A DNA stretch of 41,962 nt, from NCBI GenBank assembly GCA_008931825.1, contig QXVZ01006413.1:1-41962 (forward strand), given 5' to 3'. Within the stretch, counting starts at the first letter, position 1; each line of letters starts with the position of its first letter. Both the position numbers and the translations under genes were made by a program. The notes beneath the pieces are model-generated. The model saw nothing but the letters and a program-made list of their open reading frames with translations, was not told where the DNA came from and searched no databases. Positions 32,644 through 41,962 of the stretch are shown here, piece after piece. This DNA comes from Phallusia fumigata (taxonomy: Eukaryota; Chordata; Ascidiacea; Phlebobranchia; Ascidiidae).

Positions 32644-33485
32644 TTTCGTTGTAATTTTCGCATTCAAGATAGTTTCGAGCATCCAAATGTAACGTTTCTG
32701 TGTTGACCTGCTGTACACTCACTGCGGCGTAAACGCAACGAGCAGGTGTTTATACCGAAAATGTCTCTGAGCAAACATTTGCTTCTAATGTTTGTGAACG
32801 ATAAGCGTATGATGCCGAACTAAAACCCACTTACGTATATTTCTACCTTTATACTTACATTTTTATCAAGCGGTTGCCCCTTTCTCCTTACATTGTATCC
32901 GCTCTACACCTGTATCAGGTCGATTTTATCTTGCGCATAAGTACATGTGAAATTTGTTCTGGTTTGGAGATGCGTCGGTTGGGATGATTAGAAAATGTGC
33001 GAAATGACGCTATAAAAAAACAATGCCGTGCAACAACACGACACCACCGCTTTACTGTTCAACGATCTTACGTATTGTTCATCACATCTGAATTTAAATG
33101 GTCAAACCCTGTGTAAAAAGACATGCTAATGGTTCTTGCGTCAACTAAAAATCACACCATTACCGCAAAATCTACCCCACCAACTTGCAGTCAACATAAA
33201 TTTTTTAAGATTTTCAAACATTTTATAAAAGACTTTTGTTTTTGATGATTGTAGCAAATGTTAGCCTTCTTCTGTTTTTGGCCTAAAAATTGATGCTTAA
33301 TAAAAAGTTCTGAATTCGAATACAGATGTTCGACTTGCCTAAATGACCTGATGTGAACTGAATGCTCCTTATGCTCTGTTGTAACCTTGCTTAGGAACTC
33401 TTATTCAAGGACTGGTCGGGACAATTTGCTGTGTGTTTATCACCCAGTTGCGTTTTCTGTTGGTTGTGTCGTGCCTAAAGCGTTG

Positions 33486-33552
33486 TCGTGTGGCATGTTG
33501 CGTAGGTTGGCATGATTTTTAACTTTCTAGGGGTTCCATGGTTCGACACCAC
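33486..33552 (+). repeat. Possible degenerate tRNA-derived SINE fragment
   Basis: TGGCATGTTGCGTAGGTTGG resembles a pol III A-box region. It is followed about 45 bases later by GGTTCGACACC (about 33540-33550), close to the B-box consensus GGTTCGANNCC. No foldable complete tRNA was found. This is a weak call. Confidence 0.3.
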
Positions 33553-34117
33553 GTTCCACGACATCCATATTATTTGAGTGAAACTAGTTTGTTAATGGTG
33601 GAAGTTTGCCTTCTTACGTAAGGATGGGCATATAGGCATGAACGCCTTTCGGTTCCATGCGGATGGATGTCAAAACAATAGTGGGAAAATTTGTTGAATA
33701 TATTTGAATATTCAAGTATGTCTTGTGACAATCGAGAAATCCCCTCGAAGTCCCACATATTTAGATGTCCAAATTGTTTTACATCAAAAAACTAAAGTCG
33801 ATACACTATTCATAAACCCGCAGATTGCATACATAAGGTTTGATCCCAACCGCAACCAAATTTGGAGCGTCTGTATGATGAACCGCACATGTCAACTTTG
33901 GACCTCGCGCTATGTCCATGTTCCATACGATTTAAACTCCAATACCCTGACGGATATTTCCGTAAGTGTCGTGAACATTACCAGTTGCGTGTATATAGCA
34001 GGAAACACAGCATCGCGCACTATTCAATATTACCATTCAACTGTCATTTGCGTCTCTTGAAATCTGAGAAAGCCGCCCCTGCTTATGTGCATCAAGTCGA
34101 TAGGACATCGGCCCGGG

Positions 34118-34125
34118 TGACGTCA
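34118..34125. promoter_or_regulatory. Palindromic cAMP-response element (TGACGTCA)
   Basis: A perfect 8-bp CRE lies about 0.8 kb upstream of the first GPCR coding exon, next to a GC-rich GGCCCGGG. The match is exact but could be chance; activity is inferred. Confidence 0.35.
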
Positions 34126-34780
34126 CACTTTCCTGTCGACATGCCGGATGCGTGTGCAACTTTCAAAATTGTAAGTTGCTCTTAGAAAGTGGACTGTTTA
34201 CTGAACAATCCTCGCGTTAGAAATTTACTTATAGCTGTTAAGTTTCATGCACAGTTACTTAGTTTCTTTTTGCCGAAAGAGCGGCGTGTTCATCATTTAA
34301 TACTCTCAATTAAAGCATAGCAAGTATTATTAGCCAGATATGTCGCGCGTGTGGCAATTGAGGTCCACTTAGGGAGGCTACATCTGAGACTTGAAACGAT
34401 TCGCGCGAAATTGCAGTTTCCATTTCAAAACCAAACAATGCGCAGTACGAATGAGCAGACTGTTTTCCATTTGCCAGACCATTCAGTTTAAAAAAAGGAA
34501 ATTACTTGCAGATCTGCCGAAAATCGTGAAACGTTACGTAAATAATGAAAGTCAGTTCGATTCTGCTGGTTATATTTGTTTCTCGAACCATTGTTAAAGC
34601 AGACTATCAGCATTAATGTTCAACTAGGGTGATTTGGAATATTATGATTTAATACATATCTAAGCGCTATAACTATAACATGCATTTTTTGCGTTTGAGA
34701 CGTTGACAAGGATCGTCGAAGTGGCGAGGCAAGTTGAGTTGTCCTATACTCGTGCTGTGAATGTTACGAAGTTTGTTTAG

Positions 34781-34822
34781 GTGACCCGCTGCGCAGGAGA
34801 CTGGAAGTCGCGGGTTTGAACA
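34781..34822 (+). repeat. Possible tRNA-like repeat remnant
   Basis: GTGACCCGCTGCGCAGGAGA and then GTCGCGGGTTTGAAC resemble the anticodon-to-T-arm half of tRNA-derived repeats. The B box is GGTTTGAAC. The 5' half is not recognisable. Confidence 0.3.
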
Positions 34823-34920
34823 AAGGCTGTTGTTCAATGAAAAAATGTTTATGTGCAGAACTGATGTTTATAGATCGTGTATTTAAAATTTATTGCGCTG
34901 CCTGGAGTAAACAAGGATAA

Positions 34921-34951
34921 CTGGTTGACTATGTCAGTAACGGAGCAAGAA
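34921..34951 (+). promoter_or_regulatory. Conserved pre-ATG splice acceptor of the first GPCR
   Basis: GTCAG|TAACGGA, with AG at 34936-34937, lies 14 bases before the ATG. The paralogue has TTTCAG|TAACGGA at the same distance (AG at 40516-40517). Conservation suggests a real acceptor for a 5'-UTR exon or spliced leader. Confidence 0.55.
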
Positions 34952-37900
34952 ATGTCCGGATTTGGCGGTGTTGATAACACAAGCACTGAAGGTATGTTCC
35001 GCATTTGGGTCAAATTTTATTATTTGATGTTTACTGACAAATTTCTAAGCTGGAAAAATTTACTGCCGATAACAAATACCACTGTGTGTGGGAGAGACGA
35101 AACGTAATACATGTTTAAACACCTGGGAAAATATTCATAATATTCTAAAACGAGCACCCAAAACATATTTGTTTTCATAGTGTTTGTTTCAGTTAGTTTT
35201 AAAGCTTTGGCAAAAACGTTTTGCAGCAAACTCAAACTTTTAATTTAGCGCTGAGCCCATGCTCTTATATAAGCCATTAATACGAATTTATTTGGCAGGG
35301 AACGGTACAGAGGATGTTTTTGAACTTGACTGCGCGCCAACGGCACAGATCGTTTTTGTGATTCTGTTGATCGTTATTGCGACTGTCGGTCTTCTGGCAA
35401 ACGCAACCGTCATTTACATTATCGTGATTTTAAAGTAAGTTTGCTCAAAAACACTGTTCCGTGTCTTTTGAACATTTCACGAATTTGAATAAATTTTGTG
35501 TTCCAGGGAATACCAAAAGACAGTCACAAATGTTTATGTTGTGCAACTAGCCATCGCCGACTTCCTATTCCTTTTTATATTACCTTTTGAAATCAGTACT
35601 ATGATAGTCGGCCAGTGGACATACGGGGAGCCGTGGTGCAAAATAACAGAAAGTATCAGGTGAGACAACAACGATTGCTAAACCGAACACACTTGAACCT
35701 AAACGTACACCGATAATGTAAACTACCCTACTCTGCTTGAATCCAGGCGTGGATATAGATAAAACAGACCACATGCGTTAATGGGTCTGTGTTGTTACCA
35801 TTTTGCGTCTGTTTTACCTTCATATTTTACCATATGCTTAAGTTCCATGATCCGTCAGAAGCAATGAGGACAACGTTTTTTTTTCATGTATGACTATTAC
35901 CGAAATATAAGCCGAATATATGACTAATACTCATACCTCAAAAAGGTAACGAGTTAACTGAAGGTCGATACCACCCCTACTTTAAATTTTCCCCACCATG
36001 TGGTACCGTACATGCCATGAACCAGACTGTTTACGATATTTTGCTCCAAAGTTTGAATAAAAGCCATGGAGATACGTCACAGATTACAGTTAGCAGGAGA
36101 AGGGGTTTTCTGTTGCCATGATACAGCGTTATTTCTAGGATGTTGAACTACTACGCTTCCATACTGTTTCTCACTGTGATGTCAATTGATCGATATCTGG
36201 CCATCAACCACGCCATGAGCGCAAAGTTTACAAAGTTCCGCACCCGAAAAGCTGTGGACATGATCAGTGGGGTGGTGTGGGGGATTGGGTTTCTTGCTGT
36301 TATACTCGTACTAATTCATGCAAAGGTGGAAGGCTGCAAATGCAAGCTTGTATTTGGAAAAGGTCAGTTGTTGCACACTGTTCAAGATTGATCAGTTAAA
36401 GATCGCTGCACTAAACAGCAAGCAGGTTTCGTTTATGTATGAAACTTTTAAAAATAACTCGGATTAGTTAACAGCTGTTTTGGATTCATTTTAATCTTTT
36501 AAAGTATTTATGGTAAACCAAGAGTTTCCAGGTCCGTTGTTATAAATGTGCCTGTTAGATGAATCATGGTACTGTCGCATTCTGATTGTAAAAAGCAAAA
36601 CTTTCCATTTAGGACCCCAACAAAATGATTATTCGAATTACGATCTTGAAAATGGAACTGACTATTATGATTATTCCTATTCAGGAGACACTGCTGGGTA
36701 AGTATTGTGCTACAATTCGATGGAAAACAATGTACATTACAAAACGTTCGATAAAGTTATTAAAATGTGAAAATAATTTCGTTTAAAAATAATTAAAACG
36801 ATTAGTTTAGGAGTTTCTGCGTAATGTTGTTTTAACTATTACTTATTTGTACTCTAGTAACCAATCATATTCAATCGGACCGGATGTCTTGTGAGTATAA
36901 ACTTTGCATTAAATGTTTAGAGTGTATAAATGTATAAAGTAGCATTTATAAGCCAAGTGTTTGAAATTTACGAGTATTGATGTGGTACCGGGCTCGTTTG
37001 TTAAGTTATATCATTTTGAGTTGACACAACAACTTTGGCAACAGATCCAAATGCAAAGACTGAACAAAACTTTTTATTGACCATAGCGTTATAGTTATCT
37101 TCATCTCATCTAAAAATTTGCGTATTATGCCGTCTATATGTTTCATCAGGTATTTAAGTTTGGTCGGTAATGATATACTTTCTTATAGTTGGGGGGATCA
37201 TTTTCGGTGTGATGATTGGGATAGTAAATAAAGCATAGTTGTTCAGGTCACCGTACTTACCGTTTAATAAATGCCACCTTTTAGCATGACCAACATTCAT
37301 GATGTCCCTGGTGCCTGCAGTCTCATTGGACACTACGAACTTAACAACTGGATCATTTGCAATTTTGTGTTCGCCTTTGTCATACCGTTGGTGGTCATCT
37401 GTGCGTGTTACGCAGAGATCATTAGGAAAATATACGAGCCCATGACAGTGGGTATGTTTTCCCTTTTCTAAACACATGCAAATAAAATAAGTCATTGCAA
37501 TCATCGATTTTAATTATTTCCAAACAGGAACCAAATCTCAAAAATCTAACAACACAAGGAAAAGAGTTACCCGAATGGTTACCGGTTTGGTCTTGGTCTT
37601 CGTTTTGTGCTGGCTTCCCTACCATTCATTCATGCTGTCCCGAGTTGGTGGCAACCAGCTTTCATCATCCAAGTGCTCCTTGGTTTCAAAATTAACGTTG
37701 GTGTTTGCTTATCTAAGCAGGTACGTAATGTTAAGTATCTATGAGTGTACGTGTCTGCAGTTTTTCGGTTCAAAACGTTCCTTATGTCTTTGCAGTGCTC
37801 TAAATCCGTTTCTGTACACTTTTCTTGGAACAAACTTCCGTAAGCGTTGGAGAAACGCCGTTGGACGAACCCGCTCGTTCCGACCAAGTCTAGGTAGCCG

Positions 37901-38136
37901 CAGTGGAGCTGAATACGCACCAGGCAGAAAATCAAGGTCAATATCAATGTTCCGGTTTACAGCCATTAAAACGTTAGGTCTTTATTTCATTGTTCAACAA
38001 ACACTTTCCGTTTGTCTGCAGGCGCAAGTCTTCGGGAGTTTCAATGACGGGACATAAGTCACAGGACGACACAAACACCAAACATACTGTTATCCCAACC
38101 AATCAAATCGTTCGTCAGGATGATATGAAGCTATAA
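34952..38136 (+). CDS. Rhodopsin-class G-protein-coupled receptor, peptide/chemokine-like, 10 exons, 428 aa
   Basis: Exons: 34952-34991, 35299-35434, 35507-35659, 36139-36362, 36613-36697, 36858-36890, 37285-37451, 37528-37720, 37796-37936, 38022-38136. Total 1,287 nt, in frame. Landmarks: TM1 GLLANATVIYI (Asn1.50); TM2 LAIADFLF (Asp2.50); WTYGEPWCK (Cys3.25); TM3 end SIDRYLAI (DRY); TM4 VVWGIGF; TM5 FVIPLVVI; TM6 FVLCWLPYH; TM7 ALNPFLYTFLG (NPxxY). The pattern fits the gamma group (somatostatin, opioid, chemokine-like), but the ligand cannot be named. The second extracellular loop is very long, with a Tyr/Asp-rich stretch (residues about 188-210) encoded by small exons 5-6. The tail has Ser/Arg-rich phosphorylation-type sequence. 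The start is chosen at MSGFGG because the acceptor TCAG at 34937 and this ATG are conserved in the paralogue; an ATG at 34931 lies across that acceptor. Confidence 0.88.
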
Positions 38137-38868
38137 AAAATCTTACGAAGCACTTTTAACCGACATTTTAAATGAACATCATCTTTTGCAAGTTTGGTTC
38201 CAGTTTCGTATTTCCGCGATTTGTATCGTTGTAAATATGCTAGTTGATTTCGAAGTCACTGCATCGGACTTGGGCTGTAGAGTGGCGAGATTGAACACAC
38301 ATATTTCACAGACAAGTCCTAGTCCGTATTTGGAATATAGAAGCTGTTATATTAGTGTAAAACATTTACCTGATGATGACACTAGTCAATGTCTGAACGT
38401 TAAAATGTTTCAAACTAATGGACTTGCGTTTATGTACACCGTGAATATAAGAAAACGGGAATCCAAGCACGGTAGAAATTAATTTTTATTAGTTCATGTT
38501 TTTGTCAAAAGATTGCGTGTTTTTCATTCCATTAAAGAGGCTTAAAATTGAGTGCATCCCTGACCCCTCTATTACGATTAAGAGTGTAAATCGGTATGAC
38601 GAATAATAATTTGTGGTTCAGATGGCGTATGGTCATGGTCAAACGTTTTCGGTATTGCTGATTTTTGTTTTAAAGTGAAAATTTAGTCGGATGTGGATCT
38701 TAAACATTCTGCTGGTGCAATGCTCTGCTAAAGTTAACTTGCCCGGCAGCCGGTCCGCCACTACTTCGTTATGTTATGATGTAACTTATATCGTTTGGTC
38801 AAAAGGTGACTCTAATAATGTAAAAACAATTTTACGCTTGATGTTTGTACATATATGTGTTCTTTATT

Positions 38869-38874
38869 AATAAA
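38869..38874 (+). terminator. Possible polyadenylation signal of the first GPCR
   Basis: AATAAA lies about 730 bases past the stop codon at 38136. An ATTAAA variant at about 38531 is nearer and equally possible. Confidence 0.35.
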
Positions 38875-39083
38875 GCGTATCAGTGCACAGCACAGTGCGA
38901 ATGCCTCTCGTTTTCTTTCAACCCCCCATTTTTGTTTCTCTGTTTGAAATTGTTATCTGCCACAATCATGAAGACATAAGGACTGTATTTTGCAGAAAAA
39001 CTACAAACAAAAAGTTTCGTTTGTTATGCTGTCATGTTTTAGAAAAATATTTTCAAAAGACAAATCAACCACAAACCTCACAA

Positions 39084-39320
39084 CGTATAACGACAGTGCT
39101 AATTTTCGCCGTCCAGTTTTTTTAATTGTTAGGTAGATAATCTGTTCGAAAAAGATCCGGTTTTAACCTAAGTCCGACCTGCTTGTTATGCATTTTTACA
39201 ANCGTATAACGACAGTGCTAATTTTCGCCGTCCAGTTTTTTTAATTGTTAGGTAGATAATCTGTTCGAAAAAGATCCGGTTTTAACCTAAGTCCGACCTG
39301 CTTGTTATGCATTTTTACAA
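39084..39320. repeat. 118-bp duplicated contig ends around N39202
   Basis: Positions 39084-39201 and 39203-39320 look identical by eye and flank the N directly. This is a short unmerged contig overlap in a non-coding spacer. Confidence 0.85.
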
Positions 39321-40517
39321 CCACTATGAAGACAGCACAACAATAAGCTAGCCGATAAAAGTGGCCACCTTTGTCTCTATTTGGCTAGGGGAAATCCGTT
39401 CAAGCGCAAACCTATAGTTCAGTTCACTATTTTATTATCATCTAAAAACCAAAACACAGGCTGAGATCATCAGCGATCGTTTAGACGTAATAAATCTGCT
39501 TTTTTTTAAACTCGTGTTTAAGTAAAGGACAAATAACAAACTTATTGATTTCTATGCACTTGACGTGACGCTGGGAGCGATCAAATACGTTTGTGACGTC
39601 AACATCCGTCCCGTGTTTATTGTTGTGTGTGTTCATTACTATTGGCCAAGTGCCCATTTTGCCATTTTTACACGTTTACGCGTTTGGCGCTTTTGGCACA
39701 AGCGTTGGAAAAACTCAGTTGTAATTTGAAGTTGAGGGTTCAAGTGTTAATGGTAAGCGAAACGGGGGCCAGAAGATAAAAATAGAATCGAGCCCAATCT
39801 TATCGAATCCAACGAGGTCGTATCATTTGCTCTCGTGCGCCGTTTATAACCGTATCACACGGTACATAGTTTATACTAAGCGGTTGAAACGTTAACACCC
39901 AGACAGCGACTTCCGCATGTTTCCAGCTATTCATATGACCGTAATTGACCTCCCAAATGTACATGTTCATGTGTGGCAAATCAACTGTCAATGCGTCGTT
40001 TGAAGTAGAAAAAGCTGTCCTGCCCGTGCACAGATTTGTCAGGTATAATACTTGCAATAGCGGTCTCCTAGTCAAACAGACTTGAAGTTCTCCGAATAAG
40101 GTGTTGCAGTTGACAAAGCCTAATGTGCGACAACATTTTGTATGTGTGCATTAAAAATTGTGAGGATTCGATTTGAAAATGACTGTGACAGAATAAAGAG
40201 TGTCCGGATATGGTATTTTTCTTTTACGCCTAATATCGTGTTATATTTTTTTAAATGTGCGCTTGGGAAATAAAAATTGTTTTCGAAATGAGCTTATGAC
40301 AAAGATCGTAAAAAGTGATTAAACATTGATACTACAAGTACTTAACATTCCTGGTAGCAGTTAAGTTATTGAAAGACCTATCTTTGACGGAAGTTTGACC
40401 TAACAAATGTATTTTTGCTGCGTGTTACTTAATAAAAATGTGTTTTTATGTAGGCAAAAATTCCTTGCGCTCCTCGGAATAAACAAAGGTAACTCGTCAA
40501 CTGGTCCGCAATTTCAG

Positions 40518-40531
40518 TAACGGAAGACGAA
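40518..40531 (+). promoter_or_regulatory. Conserved leader between acceptor and start codon of the second GPCR
   Basis: TAACGGAAGACGAA follows the acceptor TTTCAG and directly precedes the ATG. The equivalent in the first gene is TAACGGAGCAAGAA. In this gene the earlier ATG is replaced by ATT, which supports the shared downstream start. Confidence 0.5.
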
Positions 40532-41463
40532 ATGTCCGGATTTGGCGGTTTTAGGAGCACGGTCACTGAAGGTATGTTTCTCAAGTAATTTTTTGAGTTT
40601 TGTGATAAATATGCCTTCTGGGAAATTTACTGTCAATATCAATTAAACTCGCTGCTGCATGGGAAGAGATGAAACATAGGCACATATTAACAATCCTAAT
40701 AGTTACATTCTGAGCATCGTAATAGTCAGAACGCTTTTTTATTGCCATGATTGTGTTTGTTTTACCGAATGTTTAAGCTTTTATAGAAAAATTTTTTTTG
40801 CAAACTCCACTAAACACTTTGCAGTTGGGTGCAAAGCCTCTGTCTTTATACAAGCAATAAAGTGTGCTGTTTTTGGCAGCGAACAATGCAACGGATGTTT
40901 TTGAATTTGACTGCAAGCCGACGTCGCACACCGTTTTTGCTATTCTGTTGACCATTATTACGACGATCGGTCTTCCAGGAAACGCAATCGTCATTTACAT
41001 TATCCTTATTCTTAAGTTAGTTTTTGTGTAAAGTTGACCCAAATGTTCTGCCACATTTTCCTTCTATAACTTAAGTTTTCTTTATGTTTCAGAGAGTACC
41101 AAAAGTCGGTTGCAAATATATATATAGTTCAACTAGCCATCGCCGATTTCTTATTTCTTTTTATTTTACCGTTTGAAATTAGAACCATGGTAGTGGGCCA
41201 ATGGACATACGGAGATCTGTGGTGCAAAATTACAGAAAGTATTAGGTAAGGCGGNCCCAAATGTTCTGCCACATTTTCCTTCTATAACTTAAGTTTTCTT
41301 TATGTTTCAGAGAGTACCAAAAGTCGGTTGCAAATATATATATAGTTCAACTAGCCATCGCCGATTTCTTATTTCTTTTTATTTTACCGTTTGAAATTAG
41401 AACCATGGTAGTGGGCCAATGGACATACGGAGATCTGTGGTGCAAAATTACAGAAAGTATTAG
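40532..41463 (+). CDS. Second GPCR, tandem paralogue of the first (partial, exons 1-3, runs off the window)
   Basis: Exons: 40532-40571, 40880-41015, 41093-41245, with 41311-41463 a redundant assembled copy of exon 3. Exon lengths (40, 136, 153) and phases are identical to those of the first receptor. Starts MSGFGG. TM1 is GLPGNAIVIYI, the textbook GN form. TM2 LAIADFLFLFILPFEI is identical to that of the first receptor. The segment GQWTYGDLWCKITESIR differs from it at one residue pair. Donors and acceptors are intact, so it is probably functional. Exons 4 onward should lie to the right of the window, since nothing matching them is seen to 41962. The ligand is unknown. Confidence 0.85.
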
Positions 41464-41472
41464 GTAAGGCGG
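41038..41472. repeat. 217-bp duplicated contig ends around N41255, including a GPCR exon
   Basis: Positions 41038-41254 and 41256-41472 look identical and flank the N. Both include exon 3 of the second GPCR (41093-41245 and 41311-41463). A real exon duplication would insert a second TM2 in the receptor, so the assembly explanation is far likelier. Confidence 0.88.
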
Positions 41473-41794
41473 ACTTTTGCTTTAAGTGTTTGAGTCGTAA
41501 AAGTAAACCTCTTCCAGGTCCTCAATACACTAAACGTTAATCAAGGTCAATTAAGAGACAACAATCAGTGCAAAATACAATAACCTCCAATGTTTCCCAA
41601 ATTTAATATTTTGGAATGTAAATCAAGCCTTAAAACTTTCCACCTTTAAATTTTAAATGTACCGCCTGATCTAAAAATTTAGCCTGCGCCACCAGTTGAT
41701 AGCCTCAGTAAAACCATAGACACAAAAAAGGATACAGACAGAGACAAGAACATTCCGTTGTAATTCAAGTTTCGGTTGCTTGCAACTCTGAGAA
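41464..41794 (+). other. Start of intron 3 of the second GPCR
   Basis: AT-rich intronic sequence after the exon-3 donor GTAAGG. No coding or RNA feature is recognised until the transposon at 41795. Confidence 0.55.
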
Positions 41795-41944
41795 CAGGGG
41801 CGTAGCCAGGGAGGGGCGAAAGGGGCCATGGCCCCTCCCAAATTTCGAAGTTGTACTTGAGATACTTCTGGAAAAAATCCCAAAGTTTTTCATCAAGTTG
41901 GGGTACTTGCCCCCCCTCAAAATTTCAGGCTTGCTACGCCATTG
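41795..41944. mobile_element. 150-bp hAT-type non-autonomous DNA transposon (MITE)
   Basis: The left end CAGGGGCGTAGCCAGG and the right end (reverse complement CAATGGCGTAGCAAGC) are imperfect terminal inverted repeats of about 16 bp. The flanking 8-bp sequences TCTGAGAA (41787-41794) and TCTAAGAA (41945-41952) match at 7 of 8 positions, as expected for a hAT target-site duplication. There is no coding capacity. Internal G-rich and C-rich tracts near the two ends are partly complementary. Confidence 0.75.
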
Positions 41945-41962
41945 TCTAAGAATAAAAACATT

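Larger units (their letters stand above)
32644..34937. other. Spacer with tRNA-like repeat remnants and a CRE-like site
   Basis: No convincing gene. Two overlapping open frames (33704-34060 and 33862-34185, plus strand) have no family resemblance and no splice or start context that favours either. The segment 33700-34190 looks less AT-rich than its surroundings. Confidence 0.5.
38137..40517. other. 3' UTR / spacer between the two GPCR genes
   Basis: No supported gene. It includes the first GPCR's probable 3' UTR, the 118-bp contig-overlap repeat and the upstream region of the second GPCR. The sequence just before each receptor's first exon is partly similar (GCGCTGCCTGGAGTAAACAA against GCGCTCCTCGGAATAAACAA), so the duplication included 5' flank. 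Confidence 0.55.

Noticed and set aside
33704-34185. Two overlapping plus-strand open frames of 118 and 107 codons
   Set aside because: They overlap in different frames, neither has a convincing start or splice context, and neither resembles a known family. At most this is a low-probability gene.
38186-38482. 98-codon open frame just after the first GPCR stop codon
   Set aside because: It begins at a non-ATG codon, lies in the probable 3' UTR and shows no domain.
39800-40075. 91-codon minus-strand frame between the GPCR genes
   Set aside because: No homology, no splice context and no promoter evidence.
41311-41463. A second TM2 exon as a genuine exon duplication in the second GPCR
   Set aside because: It is part of a 217-bp apparently exact repeat that abuts an N on both sides. 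A receptor with two TM2 segments is implausible.
1-41962. CRISPR arrays, prokaryotic operons, integrons or phage genes
   Set aside because: The genes are spliced and eukaryotic. No regularly spaced short repeats or bacterial gene structure is present.

Overview
This is a eukaryotic nuclear window. It holds intron-rich genes with canonical GT/AG splice sites, short introns, AT-rich spacers and polyadenylation signals. The best guess is an invertebrate chordate of the Ciona (ascidian) type. Supporting signs are compact genes, vertebrate-like KRI1 and ADPGK, a huge thrombospondin type-1 repeat (TSR) protein, acceptor-like sites just before several start codons (as expected for spliced-leader trans-splicing) and high heterozygosity. 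The species assignment is inference.

Layout: (1) 3531-12370, minus strand: a 29-exon gene whose reconstructed reading frame closes exactly at 1,670 codons. It encodes a secreted protein with a signal peptide, a trefoil-like domain, a linker with an unrecognised domain, 28 canonical TSRs plus one degenerate TSR, and a polybasic C-terminus. A decayed tandem copy of its last exons lies further left (about 500-1530). (2) About 12.4-18.9 kb: no convincing gene. (3) 19918-25928, minus: 14-exon KRI1, a nucleolar 40S-biogenesis factor (646 aa). (4) 26728-29230, plus: 6-exon ADPGK, ADP-dependent glucokinase (496 aa), head-to-head with KRI1 across about 0.8 kb. (5) 32065-32643, minus: a 4-exon gene for a 112-aa secreted peptide with a knottin-like six-cysteine pattern. 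(6) 34952-38136, plus: a 10-exon rhodopsin-class peptide-type GPCR, followed from 40532 by the first three exons of a tandem paralogue that runs off the window. A 150-bp hAT-type MITE sits at the right edge.

Assembly caveat: six single N characters mark contig joins. At five of them (2520, 15859, 19227, 39202, 41255) the end of the left contig is repeated at the start of the right contig. These are best read as unmerged allelic contig ends, not real tandem duplications. About 3.7 kb of the window is therefore redundant, including second copies of the last TSR-gene exons, the last KRI1 exon and exon 3 of the second GPCR.

The genes do not form one pathway. They are a neighbourhood of housekeeping genes (KRI1, ADPGK) beside lineage-specific secreted and receptor genes.
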